Source of the DNA: Temnothorax longispinosus
Taxonomy: Eukaryota; Arthropoda; Insecta; Hymenoptera; Formicidae
Direction of reading: 5' to 3'
Assembly: GCF_030848805.1 (NCBI RefSeq)
Contig: NC_092358.1
Location: 8,782,433-8,846,432 of the forward strand
DNA length: 64,000 nt
In this document: positions 36,269-49,530 of the stretch, in pieces
How positions within the stretch are numbered: position 1 is the first letter of the stretch
Layout of the letters: the number at the start of each line of letters is the position of its first letter
Program-made: the position numbers and the translations under genes
Notes under the pieces: model-generated
What the model saw: only the letters and a program-made list of their open reading frames with translations
Told to the model about the DNA's origin: nothing
Databases searched by the model: none

Positions 36269-36557
36269 CTCTTCGTGAACACAGAAATACCTTTGACGGA
36301 AAAACATTGGATGGAAATTCATTTATCCTTCTTTTTTTCTTTTCATTAATCGTGACCTTTTTTCTACTATCGCAAATTTTTTTTCGTAATTTTTCTTATT
36401 TGACATTAGTATGATGTAAAGCCATAGAAAATACAACTAAAATATTAGACATTGGTAATTTAAGAAATTTCCTTCTGAAGAAGTTCATGAATAAACGATT
36501 GATTTCACACTAAATTCAATTTAACAGGTGTTCTTTTCTCACGGAGGAACGTTCGTA

Positions 36558-37549
36558 CACTCTTAAGCATGTACCGCGTAGTATCTCCAAATTCGAGGTA
36601 CTAATTTCTAAATGGAAATGACATTTGGAGTTACATGCTGTTAGGAGATACTTTTCCCGGTACAGTAGCACGAGGTACGGAATACACGAGGTACTGATAA
36701 AGGAGGAGGTACCGATTGGAGGTACCGCATTTATAAATTCACGGTACAATTTTTTAGGAGATACAGTTTTAGGAGGTACAGTTTTTTAGGGGGCTTCCCG
36801 TATGTACCCCGTACATACGTACCTCGTACGTACATATGTACCTCGTACAAATGTGTACCTCCTACATATGTACCTCGTACAAAAGACATTCGCGAAGCAC
36901 TCGACGCGGACGCGTGCACGAACGTGTCATAGGAGGTACAGTTTTAGGAGGTACAGTTTTTTAGGGGGTTTCCGTATATACCTCCTACATACGTACCTCG
37001 TATACATAGCCAACCATGGCATGATCGCGACATTTGTTGAACGAAAGACATTCGCGAATAGCAGCGGGCAATATATATCATATATCCAATTCGAAACTTT
37101 ATTACTCTTTTTAAACTGAATTTGTTTCTTAAGATAATTTTTGAAAAATTATATATTTGCGCTGGTATGACATATGTAGACTATATATAACGTTTACTTC
37201 AAATTAAGAAGTAGTCGACCACGTAAGGCAGTTGGCTCACGATGCAGAGGTCCCGAGTTCAAATCCCACCAAGGTAAGTGTGTTTTTCAAATACAAAAAA
37301 ATATTTATAATCATAGACTGCATCTTAAGAAACAAATTTAGTTAAAAAATAATAATAAAATTTCGAAATAAATAATTTTTTTTGTCGGGTGAATATTCGT
37401 TGCCCATAACGTACTTCCTAACTTCGAGGTACCATGTACCTCCAATTTTTGGCGACACATGCTTAAGAGTGACTTATGTCCCTCGTAATTACGTAGGGAC
37501 AAAATTTCAACGTGTACCTCCAATTTTTGGCGACACATGCTTAAGAGTG
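36558..37549. mobile_element. 992-bp TA-flanked element built on GGTAC repeats
   Basis: Ends CACTCTTAAGCATGT and complement ACATGCTTAAGAGTG, flanked by TA. A second internal copy of the right end lies at about 37440..37475. The interior is rich in GTACCTCGTACATACGTACC-like repeats and in GGAGGTACAGTTTT repeats. A tRNA-like segment lies at 37210..37277. No transposase. Confidence 0.75.
37210..37277 (+). other. second tRNA-derived segment
   Basis: AAGGCAGTTGGCTCACGATG as A box/D arm and GAGTTCAAATCCC as B box. No matched acceptor stem. Like 33558..33634 it lies inside a TIR element. Confidence 0.5.
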
Positions 37550-37672
37550 TAGGCGGACTTCTTTCGTACAGAAGTCGCGCAGTCGCAATCGCCACTCTTC
37601 AGAGCACCACAGTTCCGCGTGCTTCATTCTGGAGTGAACGCTCATAAGGTATGTTTATCTAAGCAATATTAA

Positions 37673-37932
37673 CCCTTTCGGTACGGAGTGACGCGAACGG
37701 CCCTCCAGTTGCCGAAGCATCGATCCGCCGATATATGCGATTCATAATAAAACGATATGTAATAAAACTCAATAACAAAAACAATTTAAAAAATTTATCA
37801 ACAGAAGCATTCCAAGTTAACATTTCAAGTTGCTCGGCCGCAGTGAGCAGGATGTGAACAGTGACTATAGTGCTCGGCCGCAGTGATCTATATAATGAAC
37901 AGTGACTATAATCACTCTCCGTACTGAAAGGG
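37673..37932. mobile_element. 260-bp piggyBac-like MITE upstream of OR-C
   Basis: Starts CCCTTTCGGTACGGAG after TTAA (37669..37672) and ends CTCCGTACTGAAAGGG before TCAA, a one-base decay of the second TTAA. Inner direct repeat of GTGCTCGGCCGCAGTGA. The other units have an uninterrupted GTTAAGTATT here. Confidence 0.8.
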
Positions 37933-38399
37933 TCAAATATTGGCATGTTTCAAATTAGTAAATTATGTTAATGTTAATATTTTTATAGTATCAGGTAATG
38001 TCATCGCGAAAATAATTTTGTTTTCTACAGCAAATATAATTTTACCATATATAATTATAATTATGTATTTTTAAACATGTCTATTCTTAATGCTTACTTT
38101 CTTAAAATTTCCTGACATTTGCGCCACTTGCTCCCAAAGAGGATTATATTTAGTTTTAAACCATTAATAATAAATTATTTGTTTTTGAATACGCTGGTTT
38201 TAATATATCCATATGCACGTTACAGTCAATAAAATAATAATATATCGGAAATAATTTTGAACAATTCTTTTATTATCGACATCTCTTTTCCATTAATTTG
38301 ACAGTGTTGAAGTCTACGTTCTCTCCGTTTAATATTCATACAATCATTGCAACATTCTTATTAATACTTTATATTTAATCTCTTTAGAGATTATACAGT

Positions 38400-40020
38400 C
38401 TTATATAGATCGACATGATTATTGATTCCTATAATAAATAAATGTGAAGTAAGATTTGCAAGGTTCAGGAGCTCATGAGAATTTTCTGTGCAATGTTTAT
38501 CTGTTAAAAAGAATCTTGGATTATGTTCTATACAAACTGTTCAATAATGTTAGTATTGAAATTTAAGAACAAGTAGTACTTATGAAATAAAACTAAAAAG
38601 TCTTAATAAGCAGTACTCCAAAATAATTTATTTCTGAGTTATGAAGCATTCGATGTATTCTCCATTTATTTCACGAGTATGCATTTTATAACATATTTAA
38701 TTACATGCAACCGCTCGTATACACTCATCCTTTACTTCTAAGGTCAACGAATAATCCTTGGAATAATCAGTATCATCGACGTGACAGTTTTCAATTCTCT
38801 GTATCAGTTTGTCCACGAACGATACGCGCTCGCGAATGGCCATCTATTATCATTGCACATTGATTACTTACCCTTGTATTGTTCAGTATTGAAACGAAGT
38901 CTTCTAAAAAATAACTAATTTTTACACAAATTCTGAAATGACTAACATCCATTTCATGTATGACAGATAATTGTTCTCAAGAAAAGTGGAAAGGACGTGT
39001 TGGTTCAGTTGAATGGTTATCTCGCTCGGAACATTTGAAGAGCATGATACACCACATCAGTTGACACATTGGATAAACTGGTACAGAAAATTGAAAACTC
39101 TTGTTAACAAATACAAATTAAATCTGGAATTTTTGAATGTGTTCGATCTTCAATGACAAAACGTGTCAAATTATGTGTTGAAATGAACGGAGAGCACATC
39201 GAACATCTGCTGTAGATTAAACTTATTTTTATTTATTACAGCAAAGAATGCTTCATAACTCAAAAATAAATTTAGAGTACTGTTTATTAAGACTTTTTTA
39301 TGAGTACTGCATACTCCTAAAATTTGGTACCACCTTTTTTTAACACTCTGTACATGATGTACGTTGCTAGTGCTGCAGTGTCGATGACATTATAAAAAAG
39401 CGCCAGTGGCCAACGATTTGTTTTGCAGTCTTTGCAGATGAAATATTGAAACAAGCCCTCTAATTGTAAGTCTCATTGTAGTAGGAAAATCATTTATACG
39501 TTCCGCTGCAGAAAACGTTCCTGGACGTGAAATACATTCCCTAGCATATGCAAGTTCTTCTACTGCCCAAAAATGTGACTCAACTGCGGGCTGATTTTAT
39601 AACTCTTAACGACAGTTTCGTTATCGTTATATTGTCGTTGCGCTGCTTTCTTACCATGTATAATATTTGCGCAACGACAATATAACGATAACGAAACTGT
39701 TGAGAGTTACAGAATCAGCTTGCTAGACATGTAGTTGTCGACAGCTGTTATGTTTGCCGCGATTTGAATGGAAAGTAAAGGAAAACAAGGAAGCATTGCA
39801 CTTGCAACAATAAGGGAGTGTGCGATGAACATCCCATAAGCAAATTAACGTGCTATTACTCTATTCAAATTTCCTCATAATCATCCTAAACATTGTACTA
39901 TATTTTGACATTGTAATGGAATAGAAATAAAATATGCACATAAATAAACACAAATATAACTTATTTTTACATTATTTCCAATTTTGTACAAACCATGTGA
40001 AAGTATTTTCGTCATTCTAA
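38400..40020. repeat. duplicated upstream block (between units C and D)
   Basis: Sister of 25833..27540 without the hAT-like MITE. Holds the DDE transposon relic at about 38525..39355 (ending EMNGEHIEHL near 39190), the piggyBac fragment 39350..39460 and the hairpin 39590..39720. No functional gene. Confidence 0.7.
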
Positions 40021-41747
40021 TTAGGGTGTTAAACTTTTGTTCTCCCGTCTTCCCCATTCTTCCTTATTAGGTCAATCTGTCTAAAAATAGTGCTAAAATA
40101 ATCTATTCATCGATCGATGAGTACTTATAAAGTTTTAGCCTCTTGATGCAACTAGAACATAAAAAACTTTTAGTATAAAAAACGTAAAAAAACCCGGTTA
40201 TTTCATCACTTAAAAATAAGTATTCATTAATGATGACAGCTTTGCGGCGACAGAAATGATTGATCTTGCTGAAAAGCACGATTTCAGATCGCAAAATACA
40301 TGCTTTAATTCGCATGTGAATTTGAAAGCCGTTACTTAATCTGAAATTGATAGAAAGAATCAAGTGATTCTAATGATAATAAAAATATAAACTTTTTTGT
40401 TGATGGTACTGTTTTTGATATAAGTCGGCTACCAAAATAAAATTTGGAAACTAAGAAACGTCGCTGAAGAAGTCAGAAATTATACGTCATTTCCATCTTT
40501 AAAAATAAGTTACCAAATAAAGGAAAGTAAACTAAGAAAATATAAAAGGCAGCAGAGACGAGAAAGAGTAATATACTTTCTCGATGGAAGAAAGAAACAT
40601 TGATAAAATAAAATTCTTTGTCCAGGATACAATGAAAATTTTGAAGATTACTGTATTTTGTGGAATTTGTATTTGATGGTGTCATGAGGCTTATTTCGGT
40701 TATTTTGACATCATGAGTAGGGGAGACCGGGGCTATTCGTCTACAATTAGGCCTCCACGATTTCTCGTTGGAGCCCTAATTGTAGACATTTACCAAATTT
40801 TGAATTTTTGACGCCAATTTCTCATTTCCTATTTGTTACCGTACAAAATCCTTTATGGTATGAACGTGTCCTCTAATAGTCAACAACTCCTGCAGGTTTC
40901 ATCAAATTCGGAGGTAGGGGCTATTCGGAAGTTGAGCCCATTATTTACATATAGAGATATGTAGTGTCACAGATAGAAGTTTCTGTTATCCGTAAATAAT
41001 CAATATTGTTTTCATTCAATAATCCATTGTTCTCAACAGTTATTTGTCGTGCAGATACGGGTTATTTTATTGGACTCTTTCCATACAGAATACCGGGGCT
41101 GTGTGGCTCCAGGGATATGTTGCTCATGTGCTATTTTTTAGTATATTTATATTGAGAGGAACAATGAACGGAAACTCACGTAATGTTTTTCTTTTTTAGA
41201 ATCTAGAAGAACTATTTCTCTATTTCTTATCCACCGTTCCTCTCGAGATAAATACGAAAAAGCACATAAGCAACATACTAGAGCCATATAGACTCGGTCT
41301 CCATTACTTGAGATAATTACATATCGGAAATAAATACCACTAAACATCATTAAAAGTTAAATAAAGTATCAGTTGATTGCGCTATAAAAAAAAACTAATA
41401 AAGAAAATTTCTTTTACATTTTATTTAATAATAGAACCATTTAAAATTTTATTGCATTTACAAACAGAAAACTTGTTATAATTACATACAGTCTGAATAA
41501 TAAAAATTTTTTATTGTACGCAACGTTTTCAACATTATTTTGCAGTTTTTACAATGCAGAATTCCGATTTCTCACTTAAATAATAATATTCTCCTTTCGC
41601 AGAATTACTAATACTTCAACACAGATTACCTAAAATGCGAGATCGAAATGGTCCCAATATTTATTTCAATCAACTTCACCGTCCCCTTTTCATTCTCTCG
41701 CTTCCAAATTAAAACTAATTTTATTTTATCGTCATTAATTTGTACTC
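40021..41747. repeat. duplicated 3' flank of OR-D
   Basis: Same block as after the other genes. About 40718..40940 carries a segment starting GGGGAGACCGGGGCTATTCG and ending GGTAGGGGCTATTCGGAAG that only the F flank (62885..63105) shares. Hairpin MITE copy at 41090..41310. From 41310 to the stop it is closest to the OR-A flank. Confidence 0.75.
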
Positions 41748-42575
41748 TTAGTTCTCCCTCGTAGAATAGAGAACAGTAAAATAGGATATTGAAGTACTCA
41801 TCAGCTGTAATAAAATATACTTTTGCCTTATTTTGCAATAAGTAATATTAAAAATATATTAGAACTTATAATAGAATTATTATAGTGAAACTATACGTTT
41901 TTGTATGATTTATGTGATGTAAAGCGTGAATCGACTAAAATATCAACAGATTATTTTAAAATAATTGTCAATGTTATTATCGAATAAATAATATTGTCAG
42001 AGATAATAGAAGAACTTACTATAAAATACAACATATGATACATGCTTCTTACCATAGCCGCACTTTCTAAAGACACCACAAATATTCCACCGAGATTTAT
42101 ATAAAAAGGTTTCGTGCCTCTTTGCAGTAGAAACAATATTATTTTCTGTATATGTAACGGAGCTGTGTACCACTGAACGTTGTATCTACAAAATAATAAC
42201 AATTGCTAGTTCTAATAAGACACAAATATTTGGTAATAATAAATGTATTTGTTCCACGAATCGTATTAGTACTTTTACTCTAATATTTTCTATAATTTAG
42301 ATTTCTATTACAAAACGAGTACCCTCGTATGACAAAATGATGGAAATATTTCTTACACTGTGGCAAATACATATTCGTTGTGATCCGTAATTTCTTGCGC
42401 AGTATGGTTGGCTAAGAACAAGTACACGTAGAGCATGTTTATTATTGTAAAAGGTATAAAAAGTTTGTCAATTTCATCACTATATGACGCAAGCTAAAAA
42501 ATGTGATACGTCCATTAATAAGCATTTGCTATCGAATTCTTACGCACGATCGAATCATATGTGTTGTTCTATATA

Positions 42576-44826
42576 CAGGTGTTCGATATAAAAGTAACCA
42601 CCCGAATAGGGAAGGTAGATTGGGTCAAACTGAAAAGAAAAGTCTCGTACCATTTTGCAAAATTCGCAATAGTTAACGAGTTATTAAATAAAACGTCTGA
42701 GCGTATGAGCGCACAAGGAGCGATAGAGGCGGGCCTCGGCGGCTGGCTGGGCTGGCACGGTGCCCGGCGCGCGGCGAGCGGTGGGGGTCGAGAGACGAGC
42801 GGCGAGCGGGGCGCGGCGCGGCGCGGCGAACGTCGAGCGACAGATGTTATACACTGCGGCGAAAAAGTATTAGAGCCAGCCCATACTAAACTTACGATAA
42901 TTCCTTCGCGTAAACGGGATTTTCCTTCGCGTAAACGGGATTTTGTAGTAACTTACAATAATTTTACTCCGCGTAAACGAGTGAATTATCGTAAGCTACT
43001 ACAGAAGTAACGCGCTCGCGTAAACGTAGTAACAGGTAGCACACGTATTGCATAGGCATTGCCGTAGCGTCTTACGCCTTAGATAATATTAATTAGTTTA
43101 GCTTGAATTATGTGTAATAGAAACATTTAATTTTAGTAAATTTAATTATTTTGCATGTCAAAGTTTACGAGGTTTACCAAGCTTTACTTTAACTTTTGTT
43201 TATGTTAGAATAACTTTAATGGTGCGTGTCCACCTGCGAGTAAAACTCTCGAGAGTAGCTCTCGAGATTGATTCTCGCAAATGGACATATTCCTGGAGAG
43301 TACCTAACGGAGAATGAATCGCAGCTCTCGGCGAGCGAACTTTTCAAGACCTACTCGCAAATCGACACGACGTTATTTTACTCTCGGAGATCAGCTCGCC
43401 AAGCTCGAACGCTGTTCGTATTTTGAGAGCTACATGTTGAGAGTAAAAACCGAGATGGCAAAAGTTTGTTCCTTTGATGACACAAAGGAACTTAATTATT
43501 GAATAATGCGGAAATCATGAACTATTGTAGAATACTACTGTGACAGAAATAAAAAAATTTTAAAATTTTTATGTTCTGCGAATAAAGTGCAAAAAAAATT
43601 CATAATTTAAAGAATTAGATAAGAATATTTTTAATACATTTTCTAATTACTTGGTCAATAATTAGTTACACTTTAGTTTTACATAACTTTGCACGTTTTA
43701 GTTACAGTGCTGAAATTAAATACATTTTTACATCGCGAATTAAGTACATTTAAAAAAATGTAAGACATTTAAGAATATATTAAAAATATTGTTACCTAAT
43801 TCTTTAAATTATGAATTTTTTTCGCACTTTATTCGCAGAACAAAAATTTTAAAATTTTTTTATTTCTGTCACAGTAGTATTCTACAATAGTTCATGATTT
43901 CCGCATTATTCAATAAGTTCCTTTGTGTCATCAAAGGAACAAACTTTTGCCATCTCGGTTTTTACTCTCAACATGTAGCTCTCAAAATACGAACAGCGTT
44001 CGAGCTTGGCGAGCTGATCTCCGAGAGTAAAATAACGTCGTGTCGATTTGCGAGTAGGTCTTGAAAAGTTCGCTCGCCGAGAGCTGCGATTCATTCTCCG
44101 TTAGGTACTCTCCAGGAATATGTCCATTTGCGAGAATCAATCTCGAGAGCTACTCTCGAGAGTTTTACTCGCAGGTGGACACGCACCATTAAAGTTATTC
44201 TAACATAAACAAAAGTTAAAGTAAAGCTTGGTAAACCTCGTAAACTTTGACATGCAAAATAATTAAATTTACTAAAATTAAATGTTTCTATTACACATAA
44301 TTCAAGCTAAACTAATTAATATTATCTAAGGCGTAAGACGCTACGGCAATGCCTATGCAATACGTGTGCTACCTGTTACTACGTTTACGTGAGCGCGTTA
44401 CTTCTGTAGTAGCTTACGATAATTCACTCGTTTAGTAAATTATTGTAAGTTACTACAAAATCCCGTTTACGCGAAGGAAAATCCCGTTTACGCGAAGAAA
44501 TTATCGTAAGTTTAGTATGGGCTGGCTCTAATACTTTTTCGCCGCAGTGTATAACATCTGTCGCTCGACGTTCGCCGCGCCGCGCCGCGCCCCGCTCGCT
44601 GCTCGTCTCTCGACCCCCACCGCTCGCCGCGCGCCGGGCACCGTGCCAGCCCAGCCAGCCGCCGAGGCCCGCCTCTATCGCTCCTTGTGCGCTCATACGC
44701 TCAGACGTTTTATTTAATAACTCGTTAACTATTGCGAATTTTGCAAAATGGTACGAGACTTTTCTTTTCAGTTTGACCCAATCTACCTTCCCTATTCGGG
44801 TGGTTACTTTTATATCGAACACCCTG
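42576..44826. mobile_element. 2.25-kb near-perfect palindromic element in intron 6 of OR-D
   Basis: Starts CAGGTGTTCGATATAAAAGT and ends with the complement ACTTTTATATCGAACACCCTG, flanked by TATA on both sides. OR-A has the uninterrupted TTCTATATATATTGC. Arms of about 1065 bp surround a ~130-bp loop (43641..43770) and differ by only a few bases. Each arm has a CpG-rich patch (42715..42860 and complement) and a doubled CTTCGCGTAAACGGGATTTT. The inner part, 43220..44190, has the same ends as the Harbinger-like MITE at 16927. Mirror open frames of 149/132 and 62/62 codons occur in the arms without similarity to known proteins. Confidence 0.85.
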
Positions 44827-47647
44827 TATACTGCATGAATAAAATTTCAATAGATTATGATATGTCATCGGATCAGAATATTGAATTATTGAGAATTAAG
44901 AGTTTTAATATTAAGTTTTTATTTAGTTATTGCTAATTTATTTAATTAACTTATACATATAATCAGCAATTACAGTATCTTAAAAATTAGGTAACCATTA
45001 TTTTTATGAATTATTATTTTCAATAAATATATTATAGATAGAAAAGTGTTTAGCTACTTCTTTTTATTTTCTTGACTATTTCATAAAATTCTAATATCAT
45101 AAAATTATGATTAAAAATTTTACCCGAAAAAGATTAAGGCTAAGACAAGTCACACCGATTGCTATCAAGAAGAAGAATGATCCCTCAAAATTTGACATTA
45201 AAAAATCCGTAAACCTTCAAGTACAAGAAAATTCGTGTAATTATATTATTATTTAATGCTTCTTATTAAATATATACCAACTCCATAGCCTTGCGATGAA
45301 TATCTACGGCATAAGTAATCTCCTTATAAACCATGTCCTCACTCTTTAGGATGTCTTTTTGTAAAATATTGATTGCTTGTTCGATTCGATAACTGTAAAA
45401 AAATAATTTTATTCCTTCAATTAATTTTATTTTGTTTTGAGATAACAAACAAATATTGTTTACGATTATATTCTAGCATTCATTTACTCACCTGGCGATA
45501 CCAAACATTCCGCAGATATGTTGAAGATATGCAATGAGCATAGTTCCTGTCGCCATCATTGAGACAGCCCCTATGTAAATGGTTGCTAATTCATGCAACG
45601 TGATTAAGTAGAAATATTTTTTTTGATCAATAAAGTACTCTGTCGCAACATACATTGAAGGATTTAGTCGAGACTCGTTTTTAGGCAGACCAATGTATTG
45701 AATGTTCGTCCAAATATGCATAGCAGTAAATGTACCTGTGCCATATGTACCAAGCACTGAGAGAAATTTTGTAAAATTAAACACACACACACACATATAT
45801 ATGTATCAAACATTCAGTCGCCTTTAATTTTTTATATTGTGGATATTTTTAAACATACAGAAGACTCGACTATTATGTCTTACGTATAATTGCAGTTGTG
45901 TAACGTTTCGCCTTGTTTCCGTATTTTTTTAGAATAGCGATTTCTTTCTCATCTCTTAGCTCGTTACATACACCTTGAAGCCGATCCAGCGAACTCTTTA
46001 TCTGTCAATAAAATTATGCTTTTTTTTTTTAAGGAGGGTGACTATTCTGGGCCCTTTTCTAGACAAATAAAATAAGGTTTATTTAAATGTTTATGTTAGA
46101 AGATTAACGTAACCAGGAGTTTAAGTTTGCAGCTAATGCAGGAGAGGAACATCAGAATATAGCTTGAGTATAGGACACTATTTTCGTACCCATCACTCAA
46201 ATCACCACTTTCTACGTTTGCAGTCATGTCATCCAAGAAGCTTACTGGGAGCGAAATAGGCAAGGAATGTCTACCACATTCCGAACACCATGATACTGTT
46301 ATAATGTAGACGCAATAATCCACTGTGCGAAGACTATTCTTACAATGACAGTAGTATCCTATTATGGCATCTGCGGCTTTATTCGGTTTTTATCCGATTA
46401 AGATATAAACCAAGTACTTTGTACTTCCATAATAACGTGTCGAATTTAAACAGGATCATTATCTCCTGTCAATAGATTATATTTTTAAATGCGCGCGCGC
46501 GTTCAACATAAATACACACTTATAGAGTTTTTTATTGAGAAAACTAGTGCAACACTGGTGCACTGAGTGTAATTTTATTATTCTAATGTAAAAATTAGTT
46601 TACATATTTTCAGTGTTTAATGTTTTATTGACAGAAATTTGTCAAGTTAAACACATCAGTAGCACTGAACTCATTAAACACTAAAAATATGTGTGCATCA
46701 GCGTGCACCAGTGTGCACGAGCAGTGTTGCACTAGTTTTTCCAGTAGAAAACGCTATTAGAGTTTGTACATGCCGTTTGCTCGTACGTGTTTATCACAAT
46801 ACATTGTTTTGAGTGAACCTGCACGGACAGCTGAGTACATGTATCACACGCTCGTTTTATTTCGCCTCCACGTATGGCCCCAGAGGAGGACATCACTACA
46901 GGGAATTTGTCACAAAAATCCGAAATATATCTCTGTTTTTCTTTGACATGACGGCGAAAAACATAAAGCATCCAAGAACTAGCCGAATCAAGACAAGCAT
47001 GCAACAAGCATGCACCATTATGTAGTTGATAGAATCCAATGGAGGCCTTACTGGGATCTAAATCTATAGGATAATATAAAAAAAATCGTAAATGAAATTG
47101 AAAACGAGGCAAAGATCATGTTTCTAACAAATCTAATAGAGCCTCTCTTGCACATTTTGCAGAAAAACTCGCATAGCATTGGATCAGGACTTTATGACAA
47201 ATAAATTTGAACCGTATAGAAAAGGGCTCAGAAATTACCAAAAATGGTCATGCTTCTTTCAAAATGCTTATAGTCAAACATTTTGCATCTTGATTAGGAC
47301 GGAATTATATCTATGTTATTTTGTTTAATTTCCTTACATTATAATTATAATACAAATAGAATTCTTCAAATCATGAACAATTAAAAGAAAATTAAATAAG
47401 AACTAAATAAATTTAGTCCTAATAGGTAAGGAATATAAAAATCCGACAGTTTTACATTCGATAATTTGTTTATCACTAATGCATATATGATGATAACGCT
47501 CTTACAGTATCGACATTAATCCAAAACGAATTGTATTTGATTACAAAGCATATAAAGTAGAATGTAGTAGAAATAATCTCGAGAAATTGTTTTGGAGGAC
47601 ATTTTGACGTCAAGACTTGTGATAAACTGCAAGAAAAATCAATTTTC

Positions 47648-49530
47648 GACGACGACGATGTCCTCACGGTCTCGCCGGCCGTGGAGGATGCGAGCCGTCG
47701 CTTTCTTCACTATAATCTCTATATAGATTCGCGATACCTTCTCTCCGAAACCCCGATGGTAGCTCGACTGAGTATTCTTAAGATGTTAGGGTGGGCGCCA
47801 GTGCGATTCTAAGCACCACGATTCACGAGATCGCAGTATTTCTCAGGCGTGGGCTTCTTTGATTGACCGCGGGTGGAATAGGAGAGGGAGCGTAGCGCAA
47901 TCATCACCACTCAAATAACATAAAACATAAAATTATATTTCGGTTAAGGCAGATAAACATGTGGACGATAGCGTGTTCTACGGCGAAAAAAGAAGAATGC
48001 GAAGTAACAAGAAACGTGTCAACCCCAAGAGAGAGATACTAATTAAGTCGCTGAAAGGCACGGCAATCCCGAGTGAATTCGTACAAGAGTATTCCCCGAC
48101 ATAAGTTGCAGCGAATTCTACCCGGACGGTCAAACGCGAAATACTCAAAACGTCTACGTCTAACAAATGAACAATTAAACGCAATCTTCCCTACGGTATA
48201 CCGCGACAACGCTGGGGATCGTCTCTCCCCTCGAAACGCCCGAAATGGCCTCACTCGTAAACTCGACACAACCGAGGGCCCATTAATCCCGATGAAACGC
48301 ACGTATAAGCTAATTACCAATGGCATGAACTTAACCGGCAACGATAACTACGAGGCTCTCTCACGCGCGAGAGCCACTTGCTCAAAAACTACGGCTCGGT
48401 TAAGCCAACGGGCGGATTATGAAATTCCACGCGACGAAATAAACCGCAACGAAATTACGCAAAACGAAATTATTCCCAACGAAATTACACGCCAAACGAA
48501 AGTACACAAAACGATCTCACACGCAACGAAATACAAGGACGCTGACTGTCGGCGGCCGTGCGTTATCATCCCCGAGACGGGCACTCGACGATTCTTCGTC
48601 GCACGGGCCCTACCGCGGGTATGGCACGCGATATTCTTTAATAATCGGCCCGATTTCATGTTACTTTACAGCGGCACAACGCGACTCCCAGGGAGGGACT
48701 AGGTATTCCTCCGCGATCTTACATTTCGAGGAAGTCTGAGCAGTTGCCTTAAACAATCGTCTCGTTTCCGGCGGCGGCAGCTCGTCACTCGCTCTATAGG
48801 GGCTGGACGTTGCCCGGGATGGCGGCTCGCACGACAGTGGCGTTTCCCTTGGTCCGGCTGGGACCACGCAGCACGCAGGGCCCGCGCGCGCCCGCCGCGC
48901 GCCGGTTTCCCTAGCCTTAATCGGTGCTTGCGCCCTGGCCTGCCAGCGATCCTCACTACTGCCGATCGCCGCGGCACCACTAGAGCGCCCCTCGGTCACT
49001 GCGCCCATCCGCCGGCGGTAGTTTTGAAGTCCGCCTATTTGAGACCTGCTGTCATGCCAGCGTATCCTCATCGTCCGGTTCCTCTACGGCCAGGCTGGAT
49101 CTTGCCATGGCTCGTCGACCGCGTGGATCGGTACTCATCGGTGGTGAGCCCCGTTCCTTAAACGGGGACCTTCGTCGGGGCGTCCCCCGTATTCGGGCTG
49201 CAGTGCTCTCGTGCCATCTGTGACGCCTTGCCAGGTCAGCGATCTGCCGAGCTGTGGTCCCCAGCGTGACCCGCCCGCCGACCTTACCCCCTCGGAAGCT
49301 CCTGGTTGTCCAGCCGTAAGTCCCTCGACGCGGCATAAGCCGTTACAACACTCGTCGGTGACCCTGGCCATACTGCTCCGCACTCCCTCGACCTGTAACG
49401 CTCGCAAAAGGTCTTAATCCTAACCTAAAGGCTCGCTCTCCGCCCGCCTCGGGCGGATTGGCACCATCCCTGACGCCTCCCTCGGCCGAGCTCCCATCTG
49501 GGGTAAGGGACGCGACATTTGTCACGTCAC
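47648..49530. other. 1.9-kb GC-rich insertion in intron 1 of OR-D
   Basis: OR-E is continuous here (GAAATAATTTTCAATAAATA), so this is an insertion. Base composition is far richer in CpG than the flanks. The longest plus-strand open frame (48073..48702) has repeated NEI units (EINRNEITQNEIIPNEIT) and no similarity I recognise; other frames in the CpG-rich part overlap on both strands and are probably chance. No clear TIR, LTR or target duplication. It may be a retroelement or transduced genomic fragment. Confidence 0.5.

Larger units (their letters stand above)
36269..38399. other. upstream of OR-C with two TIR elements
   Basis: No gene seen. Contains the CACTCTTAAGC element (36558..37549) and the TTAA element (37673..37932), both separate entries. 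The rest of 37933..38400 is AT-rich with nothing recognised. Confidence 0.5.

Noticed and set aside
42561..43010. 149-codon frame and its 132-codon mirror in the palindrome arms
   Set aside because: Low-complexity Arg/Gly-rich translation of a CpG patch; duplicated only because the arms are inverted copies.
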